A stretch of 64,000 nucleotides of DNA, taken from Cognatazoarcus halotolerans. GTDB lineage: Bacteria > Pseudomonadota > Gammaproteobacteria > Burkholderiales > Rhodocyclaceae. This document shows, piece by piece, positions 34,406 through 42,508 of the stretch. The position numbers were made by a program, and so were the translations under genes. How positions within the stretch are numbered: position 1 is the stretch's first letter; every line of letters begins with the position of its first letter. The notes beneath the pieces were generated by a model. That model was given only the letters and a program-made list of their open reading frames with translations, made no database searches and had not been told where the DNA came from. The stretch lies in contig NZ_WUAF01000006.1 in the NCBI RefSeq assembly GCF_009800965.1, forward strand, positions 1-64,000, written 5' to 3'.

Positions 34406-36412
34406 TCAGCCACCGCCGTGCGCGACGAGTTCGAAGGTGTCGTTCTCGATTTCGCTGCCGTTGGCCGAGATCACCTTGCGCTCCATGCGGACGTACCGTT
34501 TCGCTTCGCGCGCATACCACACCAGATAGCGGATTCTGACCGGTTCGAGCTGTGCCTCGGCGCTTGAGCCGGTTGCGCGCCGGCTGCTCCAGACTTCGAC
34601 CTTGGTGGCGGCAAAGCGGCCGGCCGGTACGCTGACGGTTTCCTGACCCAGAACCTTCGCCTCGGTGTACCACTGCGTCCAGTAGGCACCCATGTCGGGT
34701 GTCGGCACATTGCGCCAGCTGCGCCCCTCGGAAAGTGTGACGAAGGCGCCAAGGTAAGGGCTGAACTCGGTCCCGATCTCGTTCCAGCTCACGAAGCCGG
34801 CGCCGGTGGTGCCATTGGTCTCGCCGCGGAATCGCGGGGGCGGTTCGGTCTGTACCAGAAGATCCTGCACCGTCTGGCCGCTGACCGATCGTGCCGTGAC
34901 CTGAAAACGTCGTTTCGGGCTTGTGGGCCATTTGCCCTTTGAGCGGTACTGCCATTGTTCTCCGACGCTGGGCAGGCTGTCAGTCGCGCTCGTCGGCTGT
35001 GCGGAGCCCGACGTGGGTGAGTCGGGTATGGTCGCCGTGGCGACGGGTTTGGGCCTGGCCAGCACAGTCTTTCGACTGCTGCCGCCCTGATTGGTCACCA
35101 CCAGGGTAAAGCGTGTCGGGCCATCGATTGCAACATGTACGCAGTCTGAGGTGACGTTTTCGAGCATGCCCGGGGATGGCAGCAGCTCCACGCTGTCCGC
35201 AGCACTCGCGCGGTAGCAGATCCGTGTGCCGCCGTCTTCCGGCCTCGCATTCAGAGTGGTGACGCGCGGCGCGGGGGGTTTTGGCGCCGCGGCGGGAGCC
35301 GCGGAGGATGGCGGCGGCGAACCGGTGCCCGCCAGCGCGACGCTCAGTTGCTGGGTGCCGTCAGCCAGTCCGACGATGAGACTGGCTTTGCGTGTACCGC
35401 TCGATAGAGGGTGGAATCCCAGGTTGACCTCGCAGGTGCGGCCCGGAGCCAGGGTGCCTTCGCAGGTGTTCACGATGATCCTGAAGCTGCCCGCATCGAC
35501 GCCGTCCAGGCGCGGGGCGCTCACCCGAGCGTCGGCGGTGCCCTCGTTACCGAAACGTACGGCACCTGCACCCCGGGTTTCGACCATGATCGAGCCGAAG
35601 TCGACCTTGGGTTGCAGGGCGACCAGTTTCGGCTCGCCGGTTGGCGCCTCCGCGGCCACGACTGGCGGCACTGCCGGCGGCGTTTGCACGGCTGGCGCGG
35701 GAGCTGGGGCTGGCGTGTCGTCAGGCCGGGTGCCGAAATACCAGGCAAGCCCGCCGACGGCCGCCACAAGGACCGCGGCACCCAGTAGCTTGCCGGGTGA
35801 CGAGGGACGCGTATCGCCCCCTGTGCCCGCGCCGGTCGGGTGGTGGGGCGCGGGGGCCGCCGTTTCTGCTGGGACGCCGGCCGGCTCGGGAGCGGGCGCT
35901 GGCGCTTCGACGCTCTTCGCAGGCACAGCTGCACCGGATGGGTCGGCCTGCTCCAGTATCCGTTCGAGGGTGCCGATCAAATCGCCGGTCGATGATTCCC
36001 ATTGCTTGTGGCTGATCTCCACCCCCTGCCGGCGGGTCAGCATGCGCAGCTCTTCCGGCAGGGCATCGCTCGGCGGCATCGGCGTGCCTTCCAGCAGCAC
36101 CGGTACGACGCGGATGTCGCGCTTGAGCGCGGTGGCGGTTTCGAGGCGGATGAAGTCGTGGGGGTCGTCGAGCCGCGGCTTGCCGGACGCGTCGGTGACG
36201 CTCAGCCACTCGTCACCGATCAATACGATCAGGACTGCACACGAGCTGACCGCCTTCTCGATGGCAACGACGAAATCGGTGCCTGGCTCGATGCCCTCGA
36301 CATCCATGAAAACCCGGTCGCTGCCGAAACGGGCTGCGAGGCGATCGTAGAGACGGCCTGCATAACCGGCCGAATCGTCGCGCCTGTAGCTGATGAAAAT
36401 ACCGCCCGTCAT
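34406..36412 (-). CDS. TIR-domain membrane protein with Ig-like and unknown C-terminal domains
   Basis: 668 residues. Residues 3-150 are a TIR domain: IFISYRRDDSAGYAGRLYDRL, VFMDVEGIEPGTDF, CAVLIVLIGDEWL and HDFIRLETATALKRDI, with Glu91 in the position of the NAD-hydrolysing glutamate. A Pro/Ala-rich linker (160-205), one membrane helix (about 209-227) and a second Pro/Ala linker follow. Residues 265-365 resemble choice-of-anchor-D/ASPM-SPD-2-type Ig domains (DFGSIMVETRGAGAVRFGNEG, CEVNLGFHPLSSGTRKASL). The end (about 480-668) is unassigned, with GEQWQYRSKGKWPTS and VPAGRFAATKVEVW. So the TIR is cytoplasmic and the rest periplasmic. It sits between a MoxR ATPase and its VWA partner on the same strand. 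Confidence 0.88.
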   Translation of the reverse strand: MTGGIFISYRRDDSAGYAGRLYDRLAARFGSDRVFMDVEGIEPGTDFVVAIEKAVSSCAVLIVLIGDEWLSVTDASGKPRLDDPHDFIRLETATALKRDIRVVPVLLEGTPMPPSDALPEELRMLTRRQGVEISHKQWESSTGDLIGTLERILEQADPSGAAVPAKSVEAPAPAPEPAGVPAETAAPAPHHPTGAGTGGDTRPSSPGKLLGAAVLVAAVGGLAWYFGTRPDDTPAPAPAPAVQTPPAVPPVVAAEAPTGEPKLVALQPKVDFGSIMVETRGAGAVRFGNEGTADARVSAPRLDGVDAGSFRIIVNTCEGTLAPGRTCEVNLGFHPLSSGTRKASLIVGLADGTQQLSVALAGTGSPPPSSAAPAAAPKPPAPRVTTLNARPEDGGTRICYRASAADSVELLPSPGMLENVTSDCVHVAIDGPTRFTLVVTNQGGSSRKTVLARPKPVATATIPDSPTSGSAQPTSATDSLPSVGEQWQYRSKGKWPTSPKRRFQVTARSVSGQTVQDLLVQTEPPPRFRGETNGTTGAGFVSWNEIGTEFSPYLGAFVTLSEGRSWRNVPTPDMGAYWTQWYTEAKVLGQETVSVPAGRFAATKVEVWSSRRATGSSAEAQLEPVRIRYLVWYAREAKRYVRMERKVISANGSEIENDTFELVAHGGG

Positions 36413-36538
36413 TCACCTGTCTCCCGTCGCGAAGCTCACGCGTGCCGTTGGGTCTCGCCTACAGCATAGACAGATTCGCCCGCGCAGCGCCAACGCGTTT
36501 GGCGGCAGGCACGCCTGTCGTGCCCAGGCAGTGTGTCC

Positions 36539-37381
36539 TCAACGGTTGTTCCGCGCCATGAACACCAGGCGTTCAAAGAGATGGACATCCTGCTCGTTCT
36601 TGAGCAGCGCACCGTGCAGTGGAGGTACTACGAGTTTCTGATCACTGCTGCGCAGGGCTTCGGCGGGGATGTCTTCAGCCACCAGCAGTTTGAGCCAGTC
36701 GAGCAGCTCCGATGTGGATGGCTTCTTCTTGAGGCCGGGAATGTCACGCAAGCCGAAGAACACTTCGAGCGCTTCCTGCAACAGTTTCTTCTTGATGTCC
36801 GGAAAGTGTACGTCGACGATCCGTTGCATCGTCTCCCGGTCCGGGAAGCGGATGTAGTGGAAGAAGCAGCGGCGCAGAAAGGCGTCCGGCAGTTCCTTCT
36901 CGTTGTTCGAGGTAATGAACACGATCGGCCGGTGGCGTGCCCGCACGGTCTCGCGCGTTTCGTAGCAGTGGAATTCCATGCGGTCGATCTCGCGCAGCAG
37001 ATCGTTCGGGAATTCGATGTCGGCCTTGTCGATCTCGTCGATCAGCACGACGGTGGGCGTATCGGCCTCGAACGCCTGCCACAGCACGCCCTTGACGATG
37101 TAGTTTGCAATGTCGCGAACGCGGTCGTCGCCGAGCTGCGAGTCGCGCAGACGCGACACTGCATCGTACTCGTAGAGGCCTTGCTGGGCCTTGGTGGTGG
37201 ACTTGATATGCCACTGGATCAGTGGCAGGCCCAGCGCTGTCGCGACTTCTTCCGCGAGCATTGTCTTGCCTGTACCCGGTTCGCCCTTGATCAGCAGGGG
37301 GCGCTGCAGCTGGATTGAGGCATTCACTGCCAGCATCAGGTCGGGCGTGGCAACGTAATCAGTCGAGCCTTCGAAGCGCAT
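36539..37381 (-). CDS. MoxR-type AAA+ ATPase
   Basis: 280 residues from ATG 37381, with GGAA seven bases upstream. Walker A GEPGTGKTMLAEE, Walker B VVLIDEIDKAD, sensor 1 VFITSNNEKELPDAFLRR and arginine-finger-like RRCFFHYIRFPD are all present, in the APE2220/MoxR group with a C-terminal lid (LLDWLKLLVAEDIPAEAL). Partner of the VWA protein encoded at 33137-34324. The gene order MoxR, TIR, VWA on one strand, with gaps of 126 and 81 bases, allows co-transcription. Confidence 0.93.
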   Translation of the reverse strand: MRFEGSTDYVATPDLMLAVNASIQLQRPLLIKGEPGTGKTMLAEEVATALGLPLIQWHIKSTTKAQQGLYEYDAVSRLRDSQLGDDRVRDIANYIVKGVLWQAFEADTPTVVLIDEIDKADIEFPNDLLREIDRMEFHCYETRETVRARHRPIVFITSNNEKELPDAFLRRCFFHYIRFPDRETMQRIVDVHFPDIKKKLLQEALEVFFGLRDIPGLKKKPSTSELLDWLKLLVAEDIPAEALRSSDQKLVVPPLHGALLKNEQDVHLFERLVFMARNNR

Positions 37382-37574
37382 GATGCGGTTCCATGATTGA
37401 GCAATAGAGTGCGTCGAATTATACGGACCGCACCGCCGACGGGGGCGCGCAGCATGAATGTCGCGATTGCTGCGCTGCAACGAAACGCGAATCGTTTGCA
37501 ATTCAAAGCCTGCAGCCCCTAGAATCGCCCGGTCGTTTCAGGTTTGCATCCCCATCCCCCCAACAGGAGGTCCC

Positions 37575-37901
37575 ATGCAGGGACGACGTAATCTGATATC
37601 AACAGTCGTTTTGTCGACGCTTTCCCTTTCTGCGCTGGCGGTCGAGGGCAACGCGGAGGCCGCGCGTGACAAGATCTCGATGTGCGCGGGTTGTCACGGG
37701 ATCCCGGGTTACCGGGCGAGTTTTCCGCACGTTTATCACGTCCCCAAGCTCGGCGGGCAGCATCCCGCCTATATCGTCAAGGCGCTGGAAGAATACCGTT
37801 CAGGAGAACGCAGTCACCCGACCATGCAGGGTGTCGCGGCGAGTCTGAGTGATCAGGATATCGCCGACGTGGCAGCCTACTACGGGGGGAGCGGCAAATG
37901 A
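37575..37901 (+). CDS. Periplasmic c-type cytochrome (class I, c553-like)
   Basis: 108 residues, ATG 37575 with AGGAGG four bases upstream. Signal peptide of about 28 residues (NLISTVVLSTLSLSALAVEG), heme motif CAGCH, and MQGVAASLSDQDIADVAAYY supplying the axial Met. Four-base overlap with a second cytochrome c gene, so they are a pair. Electron-carrier role inferred. Confidence 0.9.
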   Translation: MQGRRNLISTVVLSTLSLSALAVEGNAEAARDKISMCAGCHGIPGYRASFPHVYHVPKLGGQHPAYIVKALEEYRSGERSHPTMQGVAASLSDQDIADVAAYYGGSGK

Positions 37902-38230
37902 GCGGGGTTCCAGTATTCAAGCCTGCCGCCCTTGCCCTTGGACTGGTTCTAGCGTCCGGTGTGTCGTGGGCGGGCGATCCGGTCGCGGGCAAGGAGAAGG
38001 CCGCCGTTTGCGGGGCGTGCCACGGCGTGGATGGCAACAGCCAGACCCCGGATTTTCCGCGGCTCGCGGGTCAGCACGAGGACTATCTTGTGCGTGCCCT
38101 GCTCGACTACAAATCGGGCCAGCGCAAGAACCCGATCATGGCGGGGCAGGTCGCAAACCTTGACAGGAAGGACATTCAGGATCTCGCCGCCTGGTTTTCG
38201 TCGCAGAACGGACTGGTCACCAAACGCTGA
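37898..38230 (+). CDS. Periplasmic c-type cytochrome (class I, c553-like)
   Basis: 110 residues. Signal peptide ending near VSWAGDP; heme motif CGACHGVDGNS; axial Met in PIMAGQVANLDRKDIQDLAAWF. Overlaps the upstream cytochrome gene by four bases (ATGA). Two adjacent small monoheme cytochromes are often paired as donors for terminal oxidases or dissimilatory reductases; no oxidase lies beside them here. Confidence 0.9.
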   Translation: MSGVPVFKPAALALGLVLASGVSWAGDPVAGKEKAAVCGACHGVDGNSQTPDFPRLAGQHEDYLVRALLDYKSGQRKNPIMAGQVANLDRKDIQDLAAWFSSQNGLVTKR

Positions 38231-38382
38231 GCGAAACCTGATCGGGGGAGCGCGCAGGCGGGAATGGCCGCATAGCCTGCCTGCCGGTCGTGGCCGTCTG
38301 TACGAGGAGGCGCCGCAGCGGATGGTGTCCGGCTCGAGTGGGCAACGCCGTCCCGAGTATTCAATCCACTTCAGGAAAGGCC

Positions 38383-39069
38383 ATGGACGCGGAATTCTGG
38401 CATCGCAAGTGGGCGCGTGAGGAGATCGGCTTTCACGAGAACGAGGTCAATCCGCTGTTGATCGAGCACTTTGTCGAGCTCGCGCAGGAACAGGACAGCC
38501 GCATCTTTCTGCCTTTGTGCGGCAAGACGCTGGACATCCACTGGTTGCTGTCCGAGGGGTATCGGGTCGTTGGTGTCGAACTGAGCCGTAGCGCGGTTGA
38601 ACAGCTGTTCGACGAGCTTGGGGTCGAGCCCGCCGTATCCTCCCGCGGCCCGTTCGAGTGGTTCAGCGGTCCGGGTGTCGATATTTTCGTCGGCGATTTC
38701 TTCGAGCTATCGAGCGCGATCCTCGGCCGGGTGGACGCAATCTACGATCGTGCTGCGCTTGTGGCCCTTCCTCCCGCCATGCGAGAGCGCTATGCGGCCC
38801 GGCTCGTCGACATCACGGCCCATGCTCCGCAACTGCTGATCTGCTTCGAGTACGACCAGGCCCTCATGAACGGGCCGCCTTTCGCTGTCGAAGGTGCCGA
38901 AGTCGCACGTCATTACGAGGGGTGCTACCGCCTCAGGCAGCTCGGGCATGTTGAAATCCCGGGTGGCTTCAAGGGCAGGATTCCGGCGGCGGAGCGTGTC
39001 TGGCTGCTGCAAGCCGGAGCGCTCGGATCTGTTCAGACTCCGAATGGCCAACCCGGTCAGCCGGCTTGA
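38383..39069 (+). CDS. tpm: Thiopurine S-methyltransferase family protein
   Basis: 228 residues from ATG 38383, preceded by AGGAAAGGCC. TPMT signature: FWHRKWAREEIGFHENEVNP, RIFLPLCGKTLDIHWLLSEG, VVGVELSRSAVEQLF (SAM-binding Rossmann loop), VGDFFELSS and IYDRAALVALPPAMRERY. Bacterial members methylate thiopurines and also selenite or tellurite. Monocistronic. Confidence 0.92.
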   Translation: MDAEFWHRKWAREEIGFHENEVNPLLIEHFVELAQEQDSRIFLPLCGKTLDIHWLLSEGYRVVGVELSRSAVEQLFDELGVEPAVSSRGPFEWFSGPGVDIFVGDFFELSSAILGRVDAIYDRAALVALPPAMRERYAARLVDITAHAPQLLICFEYDQALMNGPPFAVEGAEVARHYEGCYRLRQLGHVEIPGGFKGRIPAAERVWLLQAGALGSVQTPNGQPGQPA

Positions 39070-39124
39070 TGCCATTGCCGTGTGCGAACCGGCCGTGCCC
39101 GGTCCGACGGCATGGGCCGCTTGA

Positions 39125-40198
39125 TCATTCGGCGGATGGCGTCCTTCCCGACCCTTCAAACGGCCTGGTGACGATGGCGACCTTGCCTCGTGCATGGCCT
39201 GCCATCAGGTAATCGAGCGCCCGCGGGGCCTCGCCAAGAGGAAAGCACCGGTCAAGCGGCGGGACCACGCTTCCATCCGCGAGGTGCTCCGCCAGGGCCC
39301 GCAGATCTTCCTGGCTGACGATGGAAACCAGCGGCACCAGATGCTGCCGCACGAAGGGGTTCATCAACCATGCCGAGAGTTGTCGGCCCAGTCCGCCGGT
39401 CCAGGGGTCTGCGTGCTCGCCGCCCACGATGACCAAAGTGCCTTGCTCGGTCAGCAGAGGCCTCAACCGGGCGAGCGGACGGTTCCCGGCAATGTCGATG
39501 ATGGTGTCGTAGCTTCGACTGTGAGCGTTGGTGTCGAAGTGTCGGTAATCGAGAACACGATCGGCGCCGAGTGTTTTTACGAATTCCGCCTTGGCTTCGC
39601 TGCAGAGTGCGGTGACCTTCGCCCCGAAACATCTGGCAAGCTGTACGGCATAGGCGCCGACGCCGCCCGATGCGCCGATGATGAGCACGTCCTGACCGGC
39701 CATTGGCCGCCTGGACATGCGCAGCGCCTGCAAGGCGGTGACGCCCGACATGGCACAGACCGCGCCCGCGATCTCGTCCAGCTTGCGTGGCCGTAATACC
39801 AGTTGATCGGCCCGGGCCCGAGCGTATTCGGCAAATGAGCCAGAGCCCACGCCAAGAACGTCGTCGCCCGGTCGAAGGTGCGTGACCTTGCTGCCCACGG
39901 CGACGACTCGGCCCGCAAGATCGAAGCCGGGAACGCGATTGCGGGGCCTGCGCAGGCCGAACAGCGGCCTGAGCAGGTACGGCGTCCCGGTGAGCAGATG
40001 GGTGACTGCCCGATCAACCCCGGCGGCGTGAACGCGTACCAACACTTCCTTGTGACCCGGAACCGGCGGCAAGGGGACTTGGGTGAGCCGAAGCGCTTCC
40101 GTGCCGCCATACGCCGTCTGGACAATGGCCTGCATGCTTTGAGTCCCGGAACGGTCGAATGGGTTCACCTGCGAATTTTCCTTCAATGGCGAGGTCAT
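39125..40198 (-). CDS. MDR-superfamily oxidoreductase (quinone-reductase-like)
   Basis: 357 residues from ATG 40198; ATG 40135 (QAIVQTAYGG) is the conservative alternative. Features: GGTEALRLTQVPLPP, GVDRAVTHLLTG, VPGFDLAGRVVAVGSKV and the NADPH loop IIGASGGVGAYAVQLARCFG. The structural and catalytic zinc ligands of classical alcohol dehydrogenases are missing, so it is a quinone/enone reductase type. Substrate unknown. Confidence 0.85.
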   Translation of the reverse strand: MTSPLKENSQVNPFDRSGTQSMQAIVQTAYGGTEALRLTQVPLPPVPGHKEVLVRVHAAGVDRAVTHLLTGTPYLLRPLFGLRRPRNRVPGFDLAGRVVAVGSKVTHLRPGDDVLGVGSGSFAEYARARADQLVLRPRKLDEIAGAVCAMSGVTALQALRMSRRPMAGQDVLIIGASGGVGAYAVQLARCFGAKVTALCSEAKAEFVKTLGADRVLDYRHFDTNAHSRSYDTIIDIAGNRPLARLRPLLTEQGTLVIVGGEHADPWTGGLGRQLSAWLMNPFVRQHLVPLVSIVSQEDLRALAEHLADGSVVPPLDRCFPLGEAPRALDYLMAGHARGKVAIVTRPFEGSGRTPSAE

Positions 40199-40271
40199 GT
40201 CGTCGTTCCGGTTCCCGTCTGGGCATTGCGTGGCATCGATATTGACCCCGGTGGTCCCGGTGTCGAGCACC

Positions 40272-40940
40272 TCAGTCTATGCTGAGGCGCGACGGCGACT
40301 CGCACAGGGGATGACGAGCGAAGCGCGCCTCCAGTACCCTGGGTATGGGGAGCGTCAGGCTCAGAAGCATGGTCGGTTGGCCAAGCCACGCATACAGGTA
40401 ACCGGCCCTGCCAGGTTCGGATCTGCGCCGGTGGATATCGTAACGGCCGTAGCGCGCGTCGAGCATCTTGCGGACCTTTTCCTGTTGAGCGCGACTCTTC
40501 GCCTGAGGGAATTCGCGTGAGATGGCCACTACGCGCCAGGTCTGCTGTCCGCGTTCGTCGGGCAGCATTCGCAGGGTGACACGCGTGGGATTGCCGTCTT
40601 CCGACGCGAATTGCCCGATCAGATCATGAGAGCGGCAGGCCGCCCGGATTCCGTGGAGTTCTCCGAGCACGTGGCGGTCGAAAATCCCCTTCTGCAGAAA
40701 AGGCGCAATGTTGTCGAAGCGACCCTTGTAGATCGTCTCAAGATGACGAATCTGCCGTCTGCTCAACTTCGTGCCAACGGCGCCGGACGCGGAAGCCCAG
40801 GGGATGTCCTTGAGGCTGGATGCCTCTTCGCCCAGACAGACATGCCCTGCACACGGCAGGAGTTCATCCGTAACTGCGGATGAAATCGCCGGGCTCAGGG
40901 CAAAACCAATGCCCAAGGCCAGGGCAAAAGCTTTCATCAA
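40272..40940 (-). CDS. Exported protein of unknown function
   Basis: 222 residues with a signal peptide (AFALALGIGFALSPAISSAV). The mature part has a Cys-rich opening (LLPCAGHVCLGEEASSLKDI), SRRQIRHLETIYKGRF and an Arg-rich C terminus (YGRYDIHRRRSEPGRAGYLY). I recognise no family. It overlaps the start of a small lipoprotein gene by four bases, so the two form a periplasmic/outer-membrane pair. Confidence 0.7.
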   Translation of the reverse strand: MMKAFALALGIGFALSPAISSAVTDELLPCAGHVCLGEEASSLKDIPWASASGAVGTKLSRRQIRHLETIYKGRFDNIAPFLQKGIFDRHVLGELHGIRAACRSHDLIGQFASEDGNPTRVTLRMLPDERGQQTWRVVAISREFPQAKSRAQQEKVRKMLDARYGRYDIHRRRSEPGRAGYLYAWLGQPTMLLSLTLPIPRVLEARFARHPLCESPSRLSID

Positions 40941-41134
40941 CGAAAGATGCTCTTGAGGTCGTTGATGGTGCTGCGCATGTCCCGGGCCGTGGCGCTTGCA
41001 TCACGGGCGGCCTCCCGTGCCTCCCGGGTACCGGCCGAGGGCGTCGGCTCGGATTGCGCCTGCCGCGTTTGCGTGCTCGTGCAGCCCGTGCTCAGTGCGA
41101 GTGCGATGCAGGTAATCAGGAAAGTGGTCTTCAT
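40937..41134 (-). CDS. Small lipoprotein
   Basis: 65 residues. Lipobox LALSTGC|TS at residues 12-20, then a Ser/Thr/Gln/Arg-rich stretch and a helix (DASATARDMRSTINDLKSIF). Upstream partner of the 40272-40940 gene, overlapping it by four bases. Function unknown. Confidence 0.75.
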   Translation of the reverse strand: MKTTFLITCIALALSTGCTSTQTRQAQSEPTPSAGTREAREAARDASATARDMRSTINDLKSIFR

Positions 41135-41279
41135 GACGCCTCCGGAACTGGAATTGAACGAAAGCGAACGATAGGTGTTGCGCTCTTGGGGTTTCCTTTG
41201 TCAAACGACCGTCTATCCCAAGACTTTCCAAAGTCTTCCCGCCCTAACATGGGCGCCCTGCAACCCCGGAGACGACCCG

Positions 41280-41810
41280 ATGCGGATACTCAAACAGCTC
41301 TCGGCCGCACTTGCGGCGATTGCGCTGGCTGCCACTGCGCAAGCTGCCACGACCGTCCTGACATTCGACGACATCGCCTCGATCGAGGATGGCTATGGCG
41401 GTATCACCGGCTGGGAAGCCGTGGGCAGGCTCGACGGCGATCCTGCCGGCGATACGCTCTTCTTCGGTCGTGAAGGGAGCCTGTCCTTCGCCCAGGAGGT
41501 CACGCTGCTCGGAATGGATTTCGTGAGCTGGACGGCGATGGAACTGGGTGGATTCAGGCTTTTTCATGAGGGCCAGCCGGTATACGAGTATCGGGAGATC
41601 GACAGCAGTTCGATCGAGCCGATCTGGCGCGAGGTGAGTTATCGCCAGCCCATCGATCGCATCGAGTTTTTCGGAAGCTCGGACGGCTTTTTGTTGGACA
41701 ATCTGACTTTCACCGTCGCCAACCCCGTCCCCGAACCCGGGCAGGCGGCGCTCTTTCTTGCAGGATTCGCTGTCATGGGTGTGGTGATGAGGCGTCGGCG
41801 AATCAATTGA
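41280..41810 (+). CDS. PEP-CTERM sorting-domain protein
   Basis: 176 residues. Signal peptide (QLSAALAAIALAATAQA), a beta-rich middle (TTVLTFDDIASIEDGYGG, GTLFFGRE-type strands, FDNLTF-like LLDNLTFTV) and a typical PEP-CTERM tail: NPVPEPGQ, a hydrophobic stretch (AALFLAGFAVMGVVM) and RRRR. Such proteins are processed by exosortase/archaeosortase and usually belong to exopolysaccharide-linked surface systems. Upstream of a two-component system on the same strand. No exosortase in the window. Confidence 0.88.
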   Translation: MRILKQLSAALAAIALAATAQAATTVLTFDDIASIEDGYGGITGWEAVGRLDGDPAGDTLFFGREGSLSFAQEVTLLGMDFVSWTAMELGGFRLFHEGQPVYEYREIDSSSIEPIWREVSYRQPIDRIEFFGSSDGFLLDNLTFTVANPVPEPGQAALFLAGFAVMGVVMRRRRIN

Positions 41811-41848
41811 ATGCATAGTCGGGGTATCGACATCACGCTGGAGGGCGC

Positions 41849-42508
41849 ATGCATCTTCTGTTGATCGAAGACGATCTCGATCTCGGAACCGCGCTGCAAC
41901 GGGCCTTGCGAGCACATGGCTTTGCCTGCACCTGGGTGCGAGGCGTGAAGGACGCCACCCTGCAGCTCGAAGCGTCCGATCTGTTTGCATGTGCGGTGCT
42001 TGATCTTGGCCTGCCCGATGGGGAGGGGCTCGAGTTGCTGCGGGCCTGGCGTCGCAAGCAGCACACGCTGCCCGTCATCGTGCTGACGGCGCGGGATGCC
42101 GTTTCGTCGAGGGTGGACGGTCTCGATGCAGGAGCGGATGACTACGTCATCAAGCCCGTCACGCCCGAAGAGCTCGCATCGCGCATCCGCGCGGTGACCC
42201 GCCGTGCGGGCGGCTGGTCGTCGTCGGAATGGGAAATCGGCAAGTTGAGGATTCATGTTGGCAGACGTGAGGTGAGTCAGAACGGTGTTCCCGTCCTGCT
42301 CTCTCCGAAGGAGTTCCAGATCGTCGAGGAGTTGGCGCGCAATGCGGGCGAAGTGGTGACCAAGCATCGCATGGCGCAGCTGCTCCAGCCCTATGGCGAC
42401 CCGCTCGAGTTCAGTACTCTCGACTGGCATATCCACAATCTTCGCCGCAAGCTTGGTGCTGAGGCGATCCAGACGATGCGCGGCGTGGGGTATTTCCTGG
42501 GAAGATGA
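41849..42508 (+). CDS. OmpR/PhoB-type response regulator
   Basis: 219 residues. Receiver: LLIEDDLDLG acidic pair, phospho-Asp52 in VLDLGLPDGEG, VLTARD and the KPVTPEEL loop. C-terminal winged helix with SPKEFQIVEEL and LDWHIHNLRRKLG. Four-base overlap with the histidine kinase gene. QseB/PmrA-like subgroup; the stimulus is unknown. Confidence 0.93.
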   Translation: MHLLLIEDDLDLGTALQRALRAHGFACTWVRGVKDATLQLEASDLFACAVLDLGLPDGEGLELLRAWRRKQHTLPVIVLTARDAVSSRVDGLDAGADDYVIKPVTPEELASRIRAVTRRAGGWSSSEWEIGKLRIHVGRREVSQNGVPVLLSPKEFQIVEELARNAGEVVTKHRMAQLLQPYGDPLEFSTLDWHIHNLRRKLGAEAIQTMRGVGYFLGR

